A stretch of DNA of 64,000 bases from Halarcobacter mediterraneus (GTDB lineage: Bacteria > Campylobacterota > Campylobacteria > Campylobacterales > Arcobacteraceae): positions 62,001 to 126,000 of the forward strand of contig NZ_NXIE01000004.1 of the NCBI RefSeq assembly GCF_004116625.1. Direction: 5' to 3'. How positions within the stretch are numbered: the stretch's first letter is position 1; the number at the start of each line of letters is the position of its first letter. Position numbers and translations under genes: made by a program. Shown one piece after another: positions 26,220-35,381 of this stretch. A model generated the notes under the pieces. It ran no database searches, had not been told where the DNA came from, and saw only the letters and a program-made list of their open reading frames with translations.

Positions 26220-27236
26220 TTGGAAAGTTTAATAATAGATTCTCCTTTAGATATGCATTTACATTTGCGTGATGGCGATATGTTAGAACTTGTAGGCCCT
26301 TTAACTTCAAAAAGTTTTTCAGGGGCACTTATTATGCCAAATCTTGCTCCTCCTATTACTACAAAAGAAGCATTATTATCATATAAACAAAGAATTCTAA
26401 ATGCTTGCAGTGAAGATGATTTTAAGCCTTATATTACGATATTTTTTCAAGTTGATTATTCTTATGAGTTTTTAAAAGAGATTAAAGATGAGATTATTTC
26501 AGTTAAGCTTTACCCTTTTGGTGTAACAACTAACTCTGAAACTGGAGTTGCTTCTATGGATATTAACGTTTTAAGACCAACTTTACAATCTATGGAAAAA
26601 CTTGGAATTCCAGTGTGTATTCATGGGGAAACAAAAGGATTTATTTTAGATAGGGAAAAAGAGTTCTTACCTATTTATGAATCTTTAGCTATAAACTTTC
26701 CAAAACTTAAAATTATGATGGAACATATTTCAAGTAAAGAATCAATTGACTTACTAAAAAAATATGATAACTTATATGCAACTTTAACAGTACATCATTT
26801 ACTTTTAACTTTAGATGATGTTATAGGTGGGATGTTGAATCCTCATGCTTTTTGTAAGCCAATAGTTAAAAAACCTGAAGATAGAGATGCCTTGTTACAA
26901 CTTGCTTTAGATGCTCATCCTAAAGTAATGTTTGGTTCTGATTCTGCTCCTCACCCTAAAGAAAAAAAAGAAACTTCAGATGGTGCAGCAGGAATCTTTA
27001 GTGCGCCAATAGCTTTACAAGCTTTAGCAGAAGTGTTTGAAAAAAATGGAAAATTGGATAATCTAAATGCTTTTGTAAGTTTAAATGCACAAAAAATTTA
27101 TGGTATAAGTCCTATTAAAAAATCAATAAAATTAGTAAAAAAAGATTTTATTGTACCTAATACATATAATTTTAAAAATGAAAAGGTAGTTCCTTTATTT
27201 GCTGGTGAGATTTTATCTTGGAGTCTTGAAGATTGA
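26220..27236 (+). CDS. pyrC: Dihydroorotase
   Basis: Zinc amidohydrolase of pyrimidine synthesis, converting carbamoyl-aspartate and dihydroorotate. The 338 residues match class II (E. coli PyrC) length. Motifs: DMHLHLRDGDML (metal His pair), ALIMPNLAPPITT, CIHGET, MEHISSKE, and the late FGSDSAPHPKEKKE with the catalytic Asp. The start is TTG at 26220, with AAAGGA upstream. It reads alone, 81 bases before ppaC. Confidence 0.93.
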   Translation: MESLIIDSPLDMHLHLRDGDMLELVGPLTSKSFSGALIMPNLAPPITTKEALLSYKQRILNACSEDDFKPYITIFFQVDYSYEFLKEIKDEIISVKLYPFGVTTNSETGVASMDINVLRPTLQSMEKLGIPVCIHGETKGFILDREKEFLPIYESLAINFPKLKIMMEHISSKESIDLLKKYDNLYATLTVHHLLLTLDDVIGGMLNPHAFCKPIVKKPEDRDALLQLALDAHPKVMFGSDSAPHPKEKKETSDGAAGIFSAPIALQALAEVFEKNGKLDNLNAFVSLNAQKIYGISPIKKSIKLVKKDFIVPNTYNFKNEKVVPLFAGEILSWSLED

Positions 27237-27317
27237 TTTTAAGTTATTTAAAACTAACATAACTAAACTTTAGATAAAATCACGAAAAATTAAAAGAAGA
27301 AAAAAGGAAACTTAAAT

Positions 27318-28238
27318 ATGGCAATTTATACATGTGGGCATACAACTCCTGATTCAGACTCAATTTGTTCAGCGATTTCATTAGCTTATCTTTTGAATAA
27401 AATAGGACGTGAAGCAATTCCTGCTAGACAAGGACCTGTTTCTCCTGAGACTCAATTTATTTTAGATAGATTTGGATTTGAAGCACCAGAATTAAAAACT
27501 GAATTTGCTGGATGCGAATTATTTATTACTGATTATTCTGATAGAGGTCAAGCTCCAAAAGATTTGGATGAAGCAACAGTAGTTGGTATTGTTGATCACC
27601 ATAAATTAGGTGATATTGAAACTTCTACTCCTTTAGAGTGTTGGATTAGACCAGTTGGTTGTACAAATACAATTGTAAAAGAGATGTATGATTATCATAA
27701 AGTAGAAATCCCTGCAAATATTGCTGGTGTTATGTTATGTGCAATTTTATCAGATACTGTAATTTTTAAATCACCAACTTGTACAGCAAAAGATATTGAA
27801 GTAGTAAGAGAACTTGCAGAAATTGCAGGTGTTGAAGATTTTGGTGCTTTAGGTATGGAGATGTTCAAAGTTAAATCAGCTGTTGATGGTGTTCCTGTTA
27901 GAGATTTAATTTTAAGAGATTATAAACCATTTGATATGCATGGAAATGCAGTTGGAATTGGTCAATTAGAAGTTATTGATTTAGCTATCTTTGATAAAGT
28001 AAAAGCAGACCTACAAACTGATTTAGATGCTTTAAGAGAAGAAAACAACTTACATACTGCATGTCTAATTTTAACAGATATTATGAAAGAAGGTTCTGAA
28101 GTATTAGTATCTTCACGTGACACTTCAATTTTTGAAAAAGCATTTGATGTAAAGTTAGTTGATGGAAAAGTTTGGTTAGATGGTTGTTTATCAAGAAAAA
28201 AACAAATTATTCCTTTCTTACAACCTGCATTTGCTTAA
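27318..28238 (+). CDS. ppaC: Manganese-dependent inorganic pyrophosphatase
   Basis: A cytosolic DHH-family class II pyrophosphatase of 306 residues. The N-terminal DHH domain shows CGHTTPDSDSICSAI (metal His and Asp residues), ITDYSD and the family-naming VDHHKLGDIET. The C-terminal DHHA2 domain ends SRKKQIIPFL with the substrate-binding Arg-Lys-Lys. AAAGGAAAC precedes the ATG. It is closed by a hairpin directly after the stop. Confidence 0.95.
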   Translation: MAIYTCGHTTPDSDSICSAISLAYLLNKIGREAIPARQGPVSPETQFILDRFGFEAPELKTEFAGCELFITDYSDRGQAPKDLDEATVVGIVDHHKLGDIETSTPLECWIRPVGCTNTIVKEMYDYHKVEIPANIAGVMLCAILSDTVIFKSPTCTAKDIEVVRELAEIAGVEDFGALGMEMFKVKSAVDGVPVRDLILRDYKPFDMHGNAVGIGQLEVIDLAIFDKVKADLQTDLDALREENNLHTACLILTDIMKEGSEVLVSSRDTSIFEKAFDVKLVDGKVWLDGCLSRKKQIIPFLQPAFA

Positions 28239-28266
28239 TAAAAGATAGTCTTTAGGCTATCTTTTA
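28239..28266 (+). terminator. Terminator after ppaC
   Basis: A 10-bp stem (28239-28248 with 28257-28266) with an 8-base loop begins right after the stop codon. The 3' arm is T-rich but a long T tail is lacking. Confidence 0.7.
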
Positions 28267-28294
28267 TCCCTTATTTTAAAACAAAGGTTTCCAT

Positions 28295-29062
28295 ATGGAA
28301 CTTTTCTCAGATATTTCTTTACTTTGGATTATTATTTTTATATTAACAGGTTTTTTTGCAGGCTATATTGATTCAATTGCTGGTGGGGGAGGGATGATCC
28401 AAGTACCAATGTTACTTGTTAGTGGAATTTCTCCTATTCATGTTTTAGCTTCAAATAAAGTAGCAAGTGTTTTAGGTGTTTGTATGGCAACTATAAAATA
28501 TGCAATAAGCAAAAAAATTTCTTGGAAAGTAGTAATCATTGCTATTATTCCTTGTTTGATAGCTTCTTATTTTGGCACAATTTTAGTAATGTATTTATCA
28601 GATGAAACAATTCAGTGGTTAATTATAATTGCTGTTTTACTTGCTATGGTTTTTTTATTTAAAAAGAGTAAAACAATCAAAGAAGAAAATACTAAAATCT
28701 CAAAAAAAAGTATTATTTTATCCACTGCTCCTATTGGTTTCTATGATGGACTTCTAGGTCCAGGAACTGGAACTTATATGACAATCTCTATGAAAAAGTT
28801 TTTACATTTGGATTATTTGGTTTCAACAGCCTCTACAAAACCTTTAAATTTTGCTACAAATGTAGGTTCTGTGATTGCTTTTGTATTAGCAGGAAAAGTT
28901 CTTTGGCCAGTAGCAATCTCAATGGGTTTGGCAAATGTATTAGGCTCTTATATTGGGAGTCACTATGCAATAAAAGGTGGAGAAGCTTTTATTAAAAAAG
29001 TATTGGTTTTTGTACTTGTATTAATGTTGGTGGCAAATATTATTAAAATTATATTTTTTTAA
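28295..29062 (+). CDS. TauE/SafE family membrane transporter (YfcA-like)
   Basis: A 255-residue membrane protein with about eight helices and the repeated family motifs: GYIDSIAGGGGMIQVPMLL near the N-terminus and GFYDGLLGPGTGTYM in the second half. This YfcA-like form differs clearly from the TauE protein at 3803. The substrate, probably an organosulfur or other organic anion, is unknown. The AraC-family gene follows after 9 bases and may control it. Confidence 0.85.
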   Translation: MELFSDISLLWIIIFILTGFFAGYIDSIAGGGGMIQVPMLLVSGISPIHVLASNKVASVLGVCMATIKYAISKKISWKVVIIAIIPCLIASYFGTILVMYLSDETIQWLIIIAVLLAMVFLFKKSKTIKEENTKISKKSIILSTAPIGFYDGLLGPGTGTYMTISMKKFLHLDYLVSTASTKPLNFATNVGSVIAFVLAGKVLWPVAISMGLANVLGSYIGSHYAIKGGEAFIKKVLVFVLVLMLVANIIKIIFF

Positions 29063-29071
29063 AAGATATAA

Positions 29072-29854
29072 ATGAAATCAGCAATATTTAAAGATAGTAA
29101 AATCCCTTTTTTTGAACTACGTTATGTTAAAAATATACCAGCATGCACAAAAATGCACCTGCATGAAGAACTTACTCTTACAATAATAAAAGAAGGCTCA
29201 TTAAAAATTATTTTTAATAAAAAATCTTTTGATTTGTTTGCCCATGACATAGTGATTATTAATGAACAGATACCCCATTGTGCAACAATAAATAAGAAAT
29301 CGTATGATGGTTATGTTTTATATCTAAATAAAAAATTTCTTTTAAAAAATAGCTTGCAATTTTCTTTAGATTATGAACTAATACAAGATAAAACTATTTA
29401 TGATGAGTTTTTACTTTTATGCATATGTTTACTTGATAAAAATAGTTCTATTTTAGAAAAAGAAGAAAAGTTATTTAACTTTTGTTTTCTAACTTTTCCC
29501 AAAAAAAATAAAGATTTTCTAGAAAAAAAAGTTGAAGAAAACTTGGCAAATAAAATAAAAAATTATTTAGATATGAATTATTTAGAGGAGCTGTCTTTAG
29601 AAGAACTTTCTTTAGAGTTTAAAGTTTCTATAGTTCATTTAATTAGAGTATTTAAAAATGATTTTGGGCTTCCTATTCATTCATATGTTTTAAATAAAAG
29701 AGTTCATCATGCAAAAGCACTTTTAAATAAAAATATTCCTATTGTAGAAGTGGCTTTACAAAGTGGTTTTTTTGACCAAAGCCATTTAAATAGAAGTTTT
29801 AAAAGAATATTTCAACTAACTCCTAAACAGTTTCAAAAAAATCTTTTATCATAA
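29072..29854 (+). CDS. AraC-family transcriptional regulator
   Basis: A 260-residue regulator: an N-terminal cupin-like ligand domain (about 10-140, starting with a CTKMHLHEELTLTII metal/ligand loop) and two C-terminal helix-turn-helix motifs (about 160-258). The second carries VALQSGFFDQSHLNRSFKRI and TPKQF, the AraC signature. Next to a transporter gene, so local control of that exporter is likely. No effector can be named. Confidence 0.9.
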   Translation: MKSAIFKDSKIPFFELRYVKNIPACTKMHLHEELTLTIIKEGSLKIIFNKKSFDLFAHDIVIINEQIPHCATINKKSYDGYVLYLNKKFLLKNSLQFSLDYELIQDKTIYDEFLLLCICLLDKNSSILEKEEKLFNFCFLTFPKKNKDFLEKKVEENLANKIKNYLDMNYLEELSLEELSLEFKVSIVHLIRVFKNDFGLPIHSYVLNKRVHHAKALLNKNIPIVEVALQSGFFDQSHLNRSFKRIFQLTPKQFQKNLLS

Positions 29855-29920
29855 ATGTTAATTTTGTACAAGATTTAAATTCTTTTATTTTATATACTTA
29901 GGCAAATAAAAGGAGAAACT

Positions 29921-29992
29921 ATGAATAGTATGAAAAAATATAACATTATTCAAATAAACAATCTACTCTCAAACCTCTTACTCACTAAATAA
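29921..29992 (+). CDS. leuL: Leucine-rich leader peptide of leuA
   Basis: A 23-codon ORF with AGGAG 5 bases before the ATG. It contains five leucines in the last nine codons (LLSNLLLTK), encoded CTA CTC, then CTC TTA CTC. CTC is a rare choice in this AT-rich sequence, where TTA and CTT dominate. This is the design of a leucine attenuator: ribosomes stall on these codons when charged Leu-tRNA is low. The stop at 29990 is 69 bases before the leuA start. Between them lie AT-rich sequence and a 12-bp palindrome GCAAATATTTGC (30023-30034). A classical terminator with a T run is not obvious, so control could be translational. Confidence 0.7.
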   Translation: MNSMKKYNIIQINNLLSNLLLTK

Positions 29993-30061
29993 TTTTCAAA
30001 CCAAACCTTATCAATTTTAGTCGCAAATATTTGCAAAATATATAAAATCATGGAGAATAAA

Positions 30062-31363
30062 ATGACTTATAAAAAATATAGACAATATCCTATTGTCAAA
30101 AATTTCGTACGAACTTGGCCAGATAATCAAATCACAAAAGCACCTATTTATGGAAGTGTTGATTTAAGAGATGGAAACCAAGCTTTAGTAAACCCTTTAA
30201 CTATCGAACAAAAGTTGGAGTATTTTAATACTTTAGTAAAGATGGGATTTAAGCAAATTGAAGTAAGTTATCCAAGTGCTAGTGATACTGATTTTAATTT
30301 TACAAGAAAATTAATTGAAGAGAATCTTATACCTGATGATGTTGCTATTCAAGTATTAATCCCAGCAAAAAAAGAGTGGATAAAAAGAAGTGTTGAAGCT
30401 ATGAGGGGAGTAAAAAATGGAATTTTCCATCTATACAATCCTACAAATGAGTTCCAAAGAAGAGTAGTTTTTAAAAAAACAGATGAAGAGATAATAAACA
30501 TGGCAGTTGAGTCTATGAAATATTTAGTAGAACTTACTAAAGGTTTTGAGGGCAATGTTATATATGATTATTCCCCAGAGAGTTTTTCTCAAACCAATTT
30601 AGAGTTTGCAGTAAAAATATGTAATAAAGTAATCGATGTGGTAAAACCAACAAAACAAAACAAGATGATAATAAACTTGCCAAATACTCTTGAAGCCTGC
30701 ACTGCAAATATTTATGCAGATAGAATAGAGTGGATGTGTAATAATTTAAATAATAGAGAAGCACTTATAATAAGCGTTCATCCACATAATGACAGAGGAA
30801 CATCAGTAGCCTCAGCAGAACTTGCAGTCTTAGCAGGAGCAAATAGAGTTGAAGGTACTTTATTTGGAAATGGGGAGAGGGCAGGGAACTTGGATTTAGT
30901 GAATTTTGCTTTTAATTTACACTCACAAGGAATTGATTCTACTCTTGATTTATCAATTGTAGATGAAGTAAAAAAGATGTATGAGAATTTAACAAACTTA
31001 AATATAAATCCAAGACATCCTTATGTGGGAGATATGATTTTCACAGCCTTTAGTGGAGGACATCAAGATGCTATAAAAAAAGGAATTGACTTTTACAGAG
31101 AAAACTCTTGTCAAGAGTGGAATGTTCCATATTTACCAATTGACCCAAAAGATATAAAAAGGGGATATGAAGATGTTATTAGAGTAAATTCCCAATCAGG
31201 AAAAGGGGGAGTTGCTTTTATAATAAGTGAATTTTTTGGAGAAGATTTAACTAAAGAAGAATCTATAAAGTTTGGAATTTTAGTAAAAAAACAAAGTGAT
31301 AAAGTCCAAAGAGAATTAACAAAAGAAGAAATTATAAATTTATATAAAATCTTTTCTGCTTGA
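30062..31363 (+). CDS. leuA: 2-isopropylmalate synthase lacking the C-terminal regulatory domain
   Basis: Condenses acetyl-CoA and 2-ketoisovalerate, the first step of leucine synthesis. The sequence follows the long LeuA type: DLRDGNQALVNPL (metal Asp), IEVSYPSASDTDF, IINLPNTLEAC, HPHNDRGTSVASAELA and the FGNGERAGN loop, then VPYLPIDPKDI and RVNSQSGKGGVAF. ATG at 30062 is preferred because GGAG lies 6 bases before it; ATG at 30050 has no ribosome site. The protein stops at about 433 residues, after the linker subdomain. Homologues of this type run to about 550-616 residues with a C-terminal leucine-binding domain. That domain is absent, so feedback inhibition by leucine is not expected. Confidence 0.88.
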   Translation: MTYKKYRQYPIVKNFVRTWPDNQITKAPIYGSVDLRDGNQALVNPLTIEQKLEYFNTLVKMGFKQIEVSYPSASDTDFNFTRKLIEENLIPDDVAIQVLIPAKKEWIKRSVEAMRGVKNGIFHLYNPTNEFQRRVVFKKTDEEIINMAVESMKYLVELTKGFEGNVIYDYSPESFSQTNLEFAVKICNKVIDVVKPTKQNKMIINLPNTLEACTANIYADRIEWMCNNLNNREALIISVHPHNDRGTSVASAELAVLAGANRVEGTLFGNGERAGNLDLVNFAFNLHSQGIDSTLDLSIVDEVKKMYENLTNLNINPRHPYVGDMIFTAFSGGHQDAIKKGIDFYRENSCQEWNVPYLPIDPKDIKRGYEDVIRVNSQSGKGGVAFIISEFFGEDLTKEESIKFGILVKKQSDKVQRELTKEEIINLYKIFSA

Positions 31364-31398
31364 CATGAAAGCCTTTTACTTATGATAAAAATAAGATT

Positions 31399-31411
31399 CA
31401 TTATGATAATG
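31399..31411 (+). promoter_or_regulatory. Probable Fur box upstream of the ECF sigma gene
   Basis: CATTATGATAATG is a perfect 6-1-6 inverted repeat matching the core of the Fur consensus (GATAATGATAATCATTATC type), 35 bases before the sigma factor start. Iron-repressed expression of a FecI-like sigma factor is the usual pattern. Confidence 0.6.
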
Positions 31412-31446
31412 TATCTCAAAAATATCATAGGTATCAGGTACAAGGA

Positions 31447-31920
31447 ATGTTAAAATATTATGATGAACTTTTATATTATGCTTATAAATTAGTTGGAGAT
31501 AAGGAACGAGCTAAGGATATTGTTCAAGAAACTTATAGCAGGGTTTTAGAAATAAAAGATAATAGAAAAATTAAAAATCAAAGAGCTTATTTATATAAAG
31601 TTGTAAAACATATAGCAGTTGATGAATCAATTGAAGAACAAAAATTAAAAAGTACAATATTTCAAGAAGATATTACATTAAGTATAAAAACTGAGCAACC
31701 AGAAGAAATAGCAATAAAACAAAATCAAGAAGAAATATTTATGCAAATAGTAAATGAGTTACCTCAAAGAACAAAAGAGGCTTTTGTTTTGTTTACAGTT
31801 GATGGTTACACTAGAAAAGAAATTGCTAAAATGATGGATATAACATCAAATGCTGTGGAGAAACTTATCAAAAGAGCAACTATAAAGATTGAAGATGAAT
31901 TATCAAAGAAGGGATTTTAA
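31447..31920 (+). CDS. ECF-type sigma factor (FecI-like)
   Basis: A 157-residue extracytoplasmic-function sigma factor: region 2 (about 1-65, with DKERAKDIVQETYSRVLE and a QRAYLYKVVKHIAVDE stretch) and region 4 (about 95-155, with LPQRTKEAFVLFTVDGYTRKEIAKMM helix-turn-helix). It should redirect RNA polymerase to the TonB receptor gene downstream. FecR and receptor genes follow in the Fec order. AAGGA precedes the ATG closely. A Fur box lies upstream. Confidence 0.88.
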   Translation: MLKYYDELLYYAYKLVGDKERAKDIVQETYSRVLEIKDNRKIKNQRAYLYKVVKHIAVDESIEEQKLKSTIFQEDITLSIKTEQPEEIAIKQNQEEIFMQIVNELPQRTKEAFVLFTVDGYTRKEIAKMMDITSNAVEKLIKRATIKIEDELSKKGF

Positions 31921-32907
31921 GTGATTATGGAAAACAAAATAAAAGAACAAGCAGTTTACTGGATAACTTGTGAAAAAGAAGGTCTAAATGAGTCTCAAAA
32001 AAAAGAGCTTAAATCTTGGCTTAAAGAAAATCCATTTCATCAAAAAGCATATGATAGAATGAAATTTATTCATCAAATGTCAAACTCTTTATCTAAAGAA
32101 AATAGTCAAAAACTAAGTAGTGAAGTTCACAGAAGCTTAAGTAAGTCAAAACTTTCTTTTAAAGTAAAATCTTATTATACAAGTGCAGCAGCAATAGTTC
32201 TAGTTTTATTCTTTTCTTTATTTAAAATATATGATGAGAATAGTTTAAAATATGAGAAAGTATATTCAACAAATACTCAAAGTATTTTAGAACAAAGTTT
32301 ACCTGATGGTTCTATCATTTCCCTTGATGCAAAAACAAAACTTGATATAAAATTTTATAAAAACAAAAGAGAAGCATTTTTATCAAATGGAAAAGTAATG
32401 TTTAATGTTGAAAAAAATGAAAACAGACCTTTTTTGATTACTTCTAATAATATTCAAATAGAAGTAGTAGGAACAAAGTTTGAAGTAATAAGTTCAAATA
32501 ATAAAACAACTATAAATGTAAAAGAAGGAAAAGTAAGAACATATTTTTTAAATGATTTAGATAGAAAAGTAAATACTAGATTACTTACAAAAGCAGAAAC
32601 TATAACATATACAAATCAAGGGAAAATAAATAAATACTTAAAATTAAACCCAAATAAAATAGCTCTTTGGCAAAACAATTTAATAAGCTTCAACCAAATA
32701 AGTCTAAAAGAAGCTCTTGAAGAGTTTTCTAAATATTATGATTATAATTTTGATTTTTCACATAAGAAAATAGAAAATTATATAATAACTGGTGAATTTG
32801 CCACAAATCAAATAGATATATTTTTAAGTACAATTACAAAAATCTATCCTCTAAACATAGATAAAAAAGATAAATTAATAAAAATTTCAAAAAAAATAGA
32901 AAATTAA
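31921..32907 (+). CDS. FecR-family transmembrane sigma regulator
   Basis: A 328-residue anti-sigma/signal transducer. Order: N-terminal cytoplasmic FecR-N segment (WITCEKEGLNESQKKELKSW, about 10-45), one transmembrane helix (about 78-98), the periplasmic FecR domain (about 110-205) and a C-terminal DUF4974-like domain that meets the receptor's STN domain (about 245-320). It starts with GTG at 31921 directly after the sigma gene stop; an ATG two codons later is possible. It relays receptor occupancy to the sigma factor. Confidence 0.88.
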   Translation: MIMENKIKEQAVYWITCEKEGLNESQKKELKSWLKENPFHQKAYDRMKFIHQMSNSLSKENSQKLSSEVHRSLSKSKLSFKVKSYYTSAAAIVLVLFFSLFKIYDENSLKYEKVYSTNTQSILEQSLPDGSIISLDAKTKLDIKFYKNKREAFLSNGKVMFNVEKNENRPFLITSNNIQIEVVGTKFEVISSNNKTTINVKEGKVRTYFLNDLDRKVNTRLLTKAETITYTNQGKINKYLKLNPNKIALWQNNLISFNQISLKEALEEFSKYYDYNFDFSHKKIENYIITGEFATNQIDIFLSTITKIYPLNIDKKDKLIKISKKIEN

Positions 32908-32986
32908 TGTCCGTTTTTTTATAATTTCTCTGTCTTATATTAAAAATGATTCTTAAAATTGTTTTATAATATAAAAGGAGAGATAA

Positions 32987-35293
32987 ATGAGTTCACTTAA
33001 AATGAAATTTTTAAGTCCAGTTGCTGCATTACTTTTATGCAGTAATATCTATGCTGATGAGATAAACTATTCTATAAAAAGCCAATCTTTAAAAGATGCT
33101 ATTGAGGTTATTTCTAAAAAATCAAAAACACCATATATAGTAAATGGAACATTATTAGAAGGAAAAACATCAAAAGCTGTTCAAAATGTAATTGGAACTA
33201 AAAATGCATTAAATCAAATACTACAAGATAGTGGTTTGGAAGCTATAATAGAAGATGGTGCAATTATTATAAGAGAGAAAAGAGTAAAAAACACATCAAA
33301 AAATGAGAATGATTTGGGTGAAGTAAATATTTTAGCCAATACTAAAGATGGTAGTGCTGAAAATGGGTATTTAGTAGGTGATATTTCAGGTATTGGTATA
33401 TGGGGAAGTAGAAGTTTACAAGATACTCCTTATCAGATGACGGTGATATCTAGTGATTTGTTAGAAAATAATATGGTAAATGACTTTAAAGATATCTTTA
33501 AAAAAATGCCAACTATTCAAGATACAGAAACTGATTTTCCAACTCTTAGAGGGTATCAATCAAGATATCCTATTTTGGAAGGAATAAAAACATTTTATAG
33601 TTTATCAATAGATCCCATAGAAACTGAAAGAGTTGAAATACTAAATGGAGCTTCAGGTTTTATGTATGGGAGTGGAAATGTAGGTGGAGCTATTAACTAT
33701 ACTCTAAAAAAATCAACAGATGAACCTATAAAAAATATCACTGTAGGTAACTATGGCGGTTCAGACTACTATACACATTTAGATATAGGCGGTAAGTTTG
33801 ATGAAGAGGGAAAATTTGGTTATCGTTTAAATGCCCTTTATGAAGATGGAGAAAGTTATATAGAAAATCAATCTAAAAGTGATAAACTCATAAGTGCTAC
33901 ATTTGATTATGATATCTCTGATGATGCAACAATTATTTTAAATCTAATGCATAGAGAACAAGAAGAGACATTAAAGGCATCTTTTTCTTTTTCAGATAAT
34001 AGACCTAGTGCATATGACTCAACTAAATTATATGCACCTGATAAGCCAACGGTAGATGAAGCTGATAGACTTATGTTGAAATTAAATTGGGATATAAATG
34101 ATATTTTTAGCACGAGATTAGCATATACTTACACGACTGTAGAAAGATATATATATGAAGTATATCCTTCTTTACAAACTGATGGGTTTTTCAAAACTTC
34201 AGCTTTTTATAGACCACCTTTTGATTGGGTGGGCAAAGGAGTACAGGCATATTTAGATGCAGATTTTGATACAGCAAATATTTCACATAAACTTAGTATA
34301 GGAGTATCCCAAAGTTTTCAAGAAAGAAATATATATGAAAATAGTTTATGGGATTCAGAGTATGGATATTCACTCGTTGATTTAAAAAATATAAAATATG
34401 ACGATATTAATCCAGGGGAAAAATATAAAATACATGAGAATAAAGATACCAATATTTTGATTGGAGATGATATTCTATTTAATGACAAATGGTCTGCATT
34501 AATTGGAGTAAACTATTCAATAATAGATGAAAAACTTTATAGTTCTGATGGTAGTACAACTTCTGATTATGATAAATCTGCTACTACACCAAATTTATCT
34601 TTGATATATAAGCCATTTAAGGAGCTCACTACTTATGTAAGTTATATAGAAGCTTTAGAACAAGGAACAATAGTAGGAGATAGTTATACAAATGCCGGAG
34701 AGATTTTACCACCGCTTGTAAGTAAGCAGTATGAGGTAGGAGCAAAATATAGTTTAAATGAAAACTTCCTTATAAGCTCTGCACTTTTTAAAATAGAAAA
34801 TGCAAATCAATATTCTGATGATGGGACATCAACTGGTACTTATGTACAAGATGGACTTGAAGTACATCAAGGTATAGAACTATCTGCAACAGGTAGAGTT
34901 ACAGAGAACTTAACTCTTATGGGAGGATTTACTTTTATGGAATTAAGTATAGAAGACTCAAATAATCCTGACTTAGAAGGGAAAGAGCCTACAGGTGCAG
35001 CTTCAAGGTTAGCCAAAGTATTTGCTGAGTATGATATTCCTTCAATAGAGGGATTAACTCTAACAGGTGGAGTTAACTATACAGGAAAAAAATATGGTAA
35101 TAGCACAAATACAGATATAGTTCCTTCCTTTACAACTTACGATGTAGGGACTAGATATAAAACTAAAATAGATAAATATCCTACAACTTTTAATGTAACT
35201 ATTTCAAATCTTACAGATGAAGATTATTGGGCAGCAAGTAGCACATTAGGCGACCCTAGAAATATAGCCTTTTCAATGAAAATGGAATTTTAA
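32987..35293 (+). CDS. TonB-dependent siderophore receptor with STN signalling domain
   Basis: A 768-residue outer-membrane receptor. Signal peptide (about 1-23), STN/secretin-like signalling domain (about 26-85, INYSIKSQSLKDAIEVISKK), plug domain (about 130-235, with VEILNGASGFMYGSGNVGG), then a 22-strand barrel ending in a terminal Phe. The STN domain identifies it as a transducer working with the upstream FecR and ECF sigma genes. The plug and barrel resemble FpvA/FhuE-type ferric siderophore receptors; the ligand is not predictable. AAGGAG precedes the ATG. Followed by a strong terminator. Confidence 0.93.
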   Translation: MSSLKMKFLSPVAALLLCSNIYADEINYSIKSQSLKDAIEVISKKSKTPYIVNGTLLEGKTSKAVQNVIGTKNALNQILQDSGLEAIIEDGAIIIREKRVKNTSKNENDLGEVNILANTKDGSAENGYLVGDISGIGIWGSRSLQDTPYQMTVISSDLLENNMVNDFKDIFKKMPTIQDTETDFPTLRGYQSRYPILEGIKTFYSLSIDPIETERVEILNGASGFMYGSGNVGGAINYTLKKSTDEPIKNITVGNYGGSDYYTHLDIGGKFDEEGKFGYRLNALYEDGESYIENQSKSDKLISATFDYDISDDATIILNLMHREQEETLKASFSFSDNRPSAYDSTKLYAPDKPTVDEADRLMLKLNWDINDIFSTRLAYTYTTVERYIYEVYPSLQTDGFFKTSAFYRPPFDWVGKGVQAYLDADFDTANISHKLSIGVSQSFQERNIYENSLWDSEYGYSLVDLKNIKYDDINPGEKYKIHENKDTNILIGDDILFNDKWSALIGVNYSIIDEKLYSSDGSTTSDYDKSATTPNLSLIYKPFKELTTYVSYIEALEQGTIVGDSYTNAGEILPPLVSKQYEVGAKYSLNENFLISSALFKIENANQYSDDGTSTGTYVQDGLEVHQGIELSATGRVTENLTLMGGFTFMELSIEDSNNPDLEGKEPTGAASRLAKVFAEYDIPSIEGLTLTGGVNYTGKKYGNSTNTDIVPSFTTYDVGTRYKTKIDKYPTTFNVTISNLTDEDYWAASSTLGDPRNIAFSMKMEF

Positions 35294-35321
35294 TTATAAA
35301 GAGACACCTGTCTCTTTATAA
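35294..35321 (+). terminator. Terminator after the TonB receptor gene
   Basis: Perfect 12-bp stem (35294-35305 with 35310-35321) with the 4-base loop ACCT, followed by a T-rich region. Confidence 0.85.
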
Positions 35322-35381
35322 ATTCTTTTATTTAATTTTTTTAATTAGAATATGATAAAGTTCCTTTAAAGAGGAGTTTAT

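Noticed and set aside
30023-30034. GCAAATATTTGC palindrome as the leuA attenuator terminator
   Set aside because: Only 12 bp with almost no loop and no T run, so it cannot serve as an intrinsic terminator by itself.
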